From NCBI GenBank assembly GCA_910586255.1, contig CAJUHR010000004.1, positions 1 through 64,000 on the forward strand: a stretch of 64,000 nt of DNA. The letters run 5' to 3'. The position numbers and the translations under genes are program-made. Below the pieces are notes generated by a model. It saw only the letters and a list, made by a program, of their open reading frames with translations. It had not been told where the DNA came from and searched no databases. The stretch is from an uncultured Lachnospiraceae bacterium. Lineage in GTDB: Bacteria; Bacillota; Clostridia; Lachnospirales; Lachnospiraceae. Shown in pieces: positions 60,270-64,000 of this stretch; position 1 is the first letter of the stretch; each line of letters opens with the position of its first letter.

Positions 60270-61098
60270 AAATCAGAATGATTCTTTGCTGACCAAAAAG
60301 GATATTGACAAGGCCGCCTGGTCCTATATTTTCTTTGCCCAGGCCACACAGAACTTTGAGCGTATGATGGGTCTGGCTTTCTGTCATGTGCTGGAACCTG
60401 TCTTAAAGAAATTGTACGGGGCAGACTCGGATGAGTACAAAAAGGCCTTACAGCGTCACATGCAGTTTTATAACACGGAGCCTCAGCTGGGGGCGCTGAT
60501 TCCCGGAATTACCATTGCCATGGAGGAGGCCAGGGCCAAGGGAGAGAATATCAGTGAGGAGCTGATTGTCAATACAAAGAATGCACTGATGGGGCCTTTT
60601 GCCGGAATCGGCGACTCGATGCTGATTGGTACCTACAGCCCGATTCTTTTGAGCATTGCCATGAGCCTTTGCATTCATGACGGCAATCCCATTGGACCGC
60701 TGTTTTTCTGTGCGGTGTGGCTGACTACCGTTGTGGGGCTTCAGTGGTTTTTGTTCCATAAGGGCTATAATATGGGAATCGGCGCGGCCAATCTGTTCTT
60801 TACCAACAAAGGGTTAGTGGATAAGATTACCACCGGACTTACCATGATGGGACTGATTGTGATCGGCGGTGTGGCTGCCACAACGGTAAAAGCCAGTGTG
60901 ATATTCAAATATGTGAACGGGGATATGACCCTGTCCCTTCAGGAGCAGATATTTGATAAGATCATGCCGGGGATACTCCCCCTTCTGCTTACCTTGGCAG
61001 TGTGGTATATGATGGATAAAAAGAAATGGTCTGCAACAAAGATTGTTTTGGGCATTGTTGTCTTTGCGGCAGTGATGGTATTTTTGGGAATTATGTAA
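60259..61098 (+). CDS. PTS mannose-family EIID component
   Basis: A 279-residue membrane subunit of the mannose-family PTS. Motifs are NFERMMGLAFCHVLEPVLKK, FYNTEPQLGALIPGITIAME and NTKNALMGPFAGIGDSMLIG. The start 60259 has GAGGAGG eight bases upstream; the ATG at 60250 is too close. It binds the sugar with EIIC. With no EIIB in the operon, phosphorylation needs an EIIB from elsewhere or after the window. Confidence 0.92.
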   Translation: MKNRNQNDSLLTKKDIDKAAWSYIFFAQATQNFERMMGLAFCHVLEPVLKKLYGADSDEYKKALQRHMQFYNTEPQLGALIPGITIAMEEARAKGENISEELIVNTKNALMGPFAGIGDSMLIGTYSPILLSIAMSLCIHDGNPIGPLFFCAVWLTTVVGLQWFLFHKGYNMGIGAANLFFTNKGLVDKITTGLTMMGLIVIGGVAATTVKASVIFKYVNGDMTLSLQEQIFDKIMPGILPLLLTLAVWYMMDKKKWSATKIVLGIVVFAAVMVFLGIM

Positions 61099-61105
61099 TG
61101 GTTAT

Positions 61106-62551
61106 ATGAAAAAAAGAAATATAATGCTGGTCATGTCGGACCAGCATGGATGGATGAGTACGGGCTTTGTAAAAGAGGGGCTTGATACCCCGCATCTTAG
61201 GCGGATTGCCCGGGAGGGGGCGTTGTTTGACCATTGCTACTGCAATGCTCCCTTATGCGTCCCCTCTCGCATGTCCTTTCTCACCGGGCAGTTTCCATCG
61301 GAGTTGGGGATTTTTAATAATGATTCGGCTCTGGCCTCCGATGTGCCTACTCTGGCTCACGAGATGGGAAGGCTGGGGTATGATACGGTGCTGGTTGGCC
61401 GTATGCATTTTAAGGGAGATGACCAGAAGCATGGCTTTGACCGGCGCCTGTATGGAGATATCACCTCCCAGTACTGGGGAACCGGCGGGAGAGCACGAAA
61501 GGATTTCGGGAAATATGCCGGCACTACCAATCGGCTTCACTGTACAGAGGCAGTGGGAGGCGGTGTTTCGCCGGTTATGGTATATGATGAGGCTGTATGG
61601 CGGCAGGCCATGGAATTTCTTGAAAGGTGGGAGATGGATCACGAGAACCGGCCGCTGTTTCTGGTGGTTGGATTTTACGGACCCCATTTTCCCTTTGCAT
61701 GCAGGCAGGACTTATACGAGAAATATCAGAGTCTCTGTTCTGTGGAGGAATGTGAGCAGGACAAAGCCCGGGAGGCGCTTCCCTTTTATGCGGAATACAG
61801 GCAGGAATGTGAAAAAGAGCGAGTGAGAAACTGCCGGGCGGCGTACTGGGGATTGGTGGAGCAGCTGGATGGATATGTGGGCGCCCTGTATGATAAGTTC
61901 CGGCAGGTGCAAAGGCGGGAGGAGCATGTGTTTGTCTATCTTTCGGATCATGGGGAACAGCTGGGGAAAAGAGGAATTTTCGGAAAGCAGACCTTGTATG
62001 AGGACGCGGTGCGGGTACCTTTGATTATGGAGGGGGAAGGGATTGCTCATGGCAGATTTTCACAGCCGGTAGGGCTTTTGGATGTATCCCGGACGCTTCT
62101 TTCCCTGGCTTCTTTCGGGGACAGCAAAGACTTTGACTGGCATCAGGGAGTATGCATGGATCTGGAAAAGCCGGATTGTGACCAGCACTGGATCCGAATT
62201 CAGCAGATGCTGGAGGAGGGAGGAGAAAAGTTTTTGGCAGAGGCGGCTGTCTTTGGCGACTATAAGGTGATCCGCGCTCAGGGACAATGGTATGTCTATG
62301 ATCTGAAAAAGGATGCCATGGAGGAGCATAGCCTTTTGGAAAGCTGTCCGGGCCGGGCCGGGGAGCTGATTGATCAGGCGCAAAAGGCCGGATGCTTTGT
62401 GGAGGAAGAGAAGATGGGATGGCTGATAGCACGGGAACGGCAGGCATGTGAAGGGCAGAAAAGACTGAAGGAATGGGGGAGGGCTAAGAGCCCCTGGGAA
62501 TGGGGGACCGCAGGGATTCCTGCGGGTACGCTTCGGGGGCCGGCAGAATAG
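61106..62551 (+). CDS. Second Cys-type sulfatase
   Basis: A 481-residue sulfatase with CVPSR at 51-55 (NAPLCVPSRMSFLTG) and the metal motifs NIMLVMSDQHG and VYLSDHGEQLGKRGIFGKQT. It also needs formylglycine maturation. Only seven bases separate it from the EIID gene; a weak ribosome binding site suggests translation coupling. Two different sulfatases in one operon point to a substrate with more than one sulfate, or to two related sugars. No signal peptide is present. Confidence 0.9.
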   Translation: MKKRNIMLVMSDQHGWMSTGFVKEGLDTPHLRRIAREGALFDHCYCNAPLCVPSRMSFLTGQFPSELGIFNNDSALASDVPTLAHEMGRLGYDTVLVGRMHFKGDDQKHGFDRRLYGDITSQYWGTGGRARKDFGKYAGTTNRLHCTEAVGGGVSPVMVYDEAVWRQAMEFLERWEMDHENRPLFLVVGFYGPHFPFACRQDLYEKYQSLCSVEECEQDKAREALPFYAEYRQECEKERVRNCRAAYWGLVEQLDGYVGALYDKFRQVQRREEHVFVYLSDHGEQLGKRGIFGKQTLYEDAVRVPLIMEGEGIAHGRFSQPVGLLDVSRTLLSLASFGDSKDFDWHQGVCMDLEKPDCDQHWIRIQQMLEEGGEKFLAEAAVFGDYKVIRAQGQWYVYDLKKDAMEEHSLLESCPGRAGELIDQAQKAGCFVEEEKMGWLIARERQACEGQKRLKEWGRAKSPWEWGTAGIPAGTLRGPAE

Positions 62552-62564
62552 TAAAGGAGAGCGT

Positions 62565-64000
62565 ATGGAATATAAAAAGCTTTGGACAGATATGCACAGC
62601 AATATTCACCACAATCAGATGGAAGAGCTTTCTTTGTGGTATGAACAGATAAAAAAGCAAATGGATTTCTGGCCCATTGCCTATTATCCGTTTTATATGC
62701 GGCCCACCGAGGAAGGGCTGGCAGTGGAGGACCGTCTGGAGGACGAGGTGATTGCTGCGGATTGGGAGAAGGTTCGGGAGTTTACAAAAAAGGCCAATGA
62801 ACAGGGCTTTCCCATGTTTATGGGCTTTGAATGGCAGGGCGCCGGACTGGATGGGGATCACAATGTGTTTTTCCTGAAAAATGACGGGGAGCAAAAGCAT
62901 CCCCTTCGGTATCAGCAGCTGGTGGAAGCTTACCGGGGGCAGGATGTGATCGGAATCCCTCATCATCTGGCTTATCAGCCTGGTTCCCGGGGGAAAAACT
63001 GGGATACCCATGATGAGAAATTTTCTCCTTTTGCGGAGATCTATTCCAGCCATGGATCCAGCGAAAATGACGATGGGCCCCTGGCTATGAACCGCCATGT
63101 CCACATGGGACCCCGCACCGGGGAAACCACCTATGAACAGGGCCTTAAGAGAGGCTTTAAAATCGGGGTGATGGCGGCCGGGGATAACCACAGTGTCCCG
63201 GGGGTATTTGAGCACGGCAGCATGTGTGTTCTGGCCGGGGAGAGGACCAAGGAGGCGATCTGGGATGCATGGATACACCGCCGGACTTACGGGGTGTCTC
63301 AGAGCCGGATTCAGGTGGATGAGCTGGTAAACGGTGTGCCTATGGGCGGTGAGGCATCTGCTCCGGATGGAAAGGCGGAGATGGAAATATCCGTAAAGGG
63401 AACGGCTGCTGTGGACAGGATCGAGATTTTAAGAGACAACATTTTGGAAGAAATGATTGTCCACTCAGGGTCCTGGGAGCGGGAGAAGCCTAAAGGGGTG
63501 ATTCGGTTTAAATTCCGTCTGGAGCTGGGCTGGGGACCAGATATAAGAGTCTATAAGGATAAGTGGATCAAGCACTGGACCGGAAGTCTTAAGGTGGACG
63601 GAAAGATTTTGGACATTGAGAAATGCTGGAACAACTATGGACAGGAGATCATTCAAACCAGTGAATCCGGCTGTGATTTCTCTGTCACCACCTATCAGTC
63701 CACCGCCACAGGCAAATGGATGGGGCCCAGCAATGTGACCACGGAAGGATTTATCTTTGAGGTAGAGGCAGATGCAGACAGCGTCATGGACCTGACCATT
63801 GACGGACGGGAATATCCCTTGCCGGTGAGGGAGCTTTTGGAGAGCTCAAGAGTTTTTGCCCTGTGGGATGAGGTGAGGCAGCTGACCCGGGACACCTGGG
63901 GGGAGATCACCCACTATCGGGATGACCCCTGGTGGCACAATGCATATAAGTTCCGTGTGGGGAAGGCTTACCCGGAGAGCTCCTATCAGGTTAGGGCAAA
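62565..64000 (+). CDS. DUF3604/PHP-like metallohydrolase, 3' end outside window
   Basis: The first 478 residues are seen without a stop. The N-terminus MEYKKLWTDMHSNIHHNQME, then DVIGIPHHLAYQPG, EIYSSHGSSEND and GVMAAGDNHSVPG have the His/Asp pattern of the DUF3604 / PHP-like metal-dependent hydrolases. AAAGGAG is seven bases before the ATG. It follows the sulfatase by 13 bases and so belongs to the same operon. A role in cleaving the desulfated or phosphorylated sugar is inference. Confidence 0.78.
   Translation, partial: MEYKKLWTDMHSNIHHNQMEELSLWYEQIKKQMDFWPIAYYPFYMRPTEEGLAVEDRLEDEVIAADWEKVREFTKKANEQGFPMFMGFEWQGAGLDGDHNVFFLKNDGEQKHPLRYQQLVEAYRGQDVIGIPHHLAYQPGSRGKNWDTHDEKFSPFAEIYSSHGSSENDDGPLAMNRHVHMGPRTGETTYEQGLKRGFKIGVMAAGDNHSVPGVFEHGSMCVLAGERTKEAIWDAWIHRRTYGVSQSRIQVDELVNGVPMGGEASAPDGKAEMEISVKGTAAVDRIEILRDNILEEMIVHSGSWEREKPKGVIRFKFRLELGWGPDIRVYKDKWIKHWTGSLKVDGKILDIEKCWNNYGQEIIQTSESGCDFSVTTYQSTATGKWMGPSNVTTEGFIFEVEADADSVMDLTIDGREYPLPVRELLESSRVFALWDEVRQLTRDTWGEITHYRDDPWWHNAYKFRVGKAYPESSYQVRA

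Noticed and set aside
1..64000. CRISPR array or cas genes
   Set aside because: No regularly spaced direct repeats with unique spacers were seen; the tandem GEAR repeat and palindromes do not fit.

Overview
The window looks like a chromosomal segment of a spore-forming, anaerobic Clostridia of the Lachnospiraceae type (Enterocloster, Hungatella or Lacrimispora-like; this is inference). The support is strong AGGAGG-type ribosome binding sites, a T-box leader, an alpha/beta-type small acid-soluble spore protein, anaerobic cobalamin genes, a single-chain 1254-residue PurL, the cmk-ispH-rpsA order, and Cys-type sulfatases next to a mannose-family PTS.

Layout. 1-270: end of a tRNA-Asp and a tRNA-Leu. 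317-1624: DUF815 ATPase. 1656-5125: promoter, T-box leader and a three-gene ABC importer (TrpXYZ type, probably tryptophan). 5375-7154: sensor kinase and response regulator. 7282-11331: small membrane proteins of unknown function and a HAD phosphatase, separated by dispersed non-coding repeats. 11419-13733: a broken Rpn-type gene, a TnpB homologue that has lost all three RuvC catalytic residues, a strongly foldable RNA-like segment directly after it, and two long palindromes. 13756-20731 and 27165-32859: a mosaic surface-glycopolymer locus (CDP-glycerol transferase type protein, cytidylyltransferase fusions, DUF268, glycosyltransferases) with several broken genes and an AT-rich stretch. About 20790-27060: an integrative element with a large serine recombinase, a sigma-like regulator, small accessory genes and a MerR plus serine-hydrolase cargo. 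33416-46280: core genes (purL, aspartate kinase, M28 peptidase, polyphosphate:AMP phosphotransferase, flavoprotein, cmk, ispH, rpsA). 46416-48946: PadR-controlled envelope operon with a perfect operator palindrome. 49029-56499: SASP gene and a cobalamin operon (cbiD, cbiG, cobK-cbiE, cbiT, cobU, cobS, a second cobU-like gene, cbiB). 56515-64000: GntR regulator and a divergent operon with two sulfatases, PTS IIA, IIC and IID, and a DUF3604 protein cut by the window end, probably for a sulfated sugar.

The most interesting signals are two. First, the catalytically dead TnpB with a nested, well paired RNA-like segment starting two bases after its stop codon, which resembles an RNA-guided DNA-binding (TldR-like) arrangement rather than a transposon nuclease. 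Second, homopolymer tracts at critical places in three surface-polymer genes: A6 and A8 where two genes are frameshifted by one base, and G10 inside an intact cytidylyltransferase domain. This is what a phase-variable locus would look like, although sequencing error or decay must be excluded. Several families of dispersed hairpin repeats also lie between genes, one of them with compensatory G-U changes that imply RNA-level folding.
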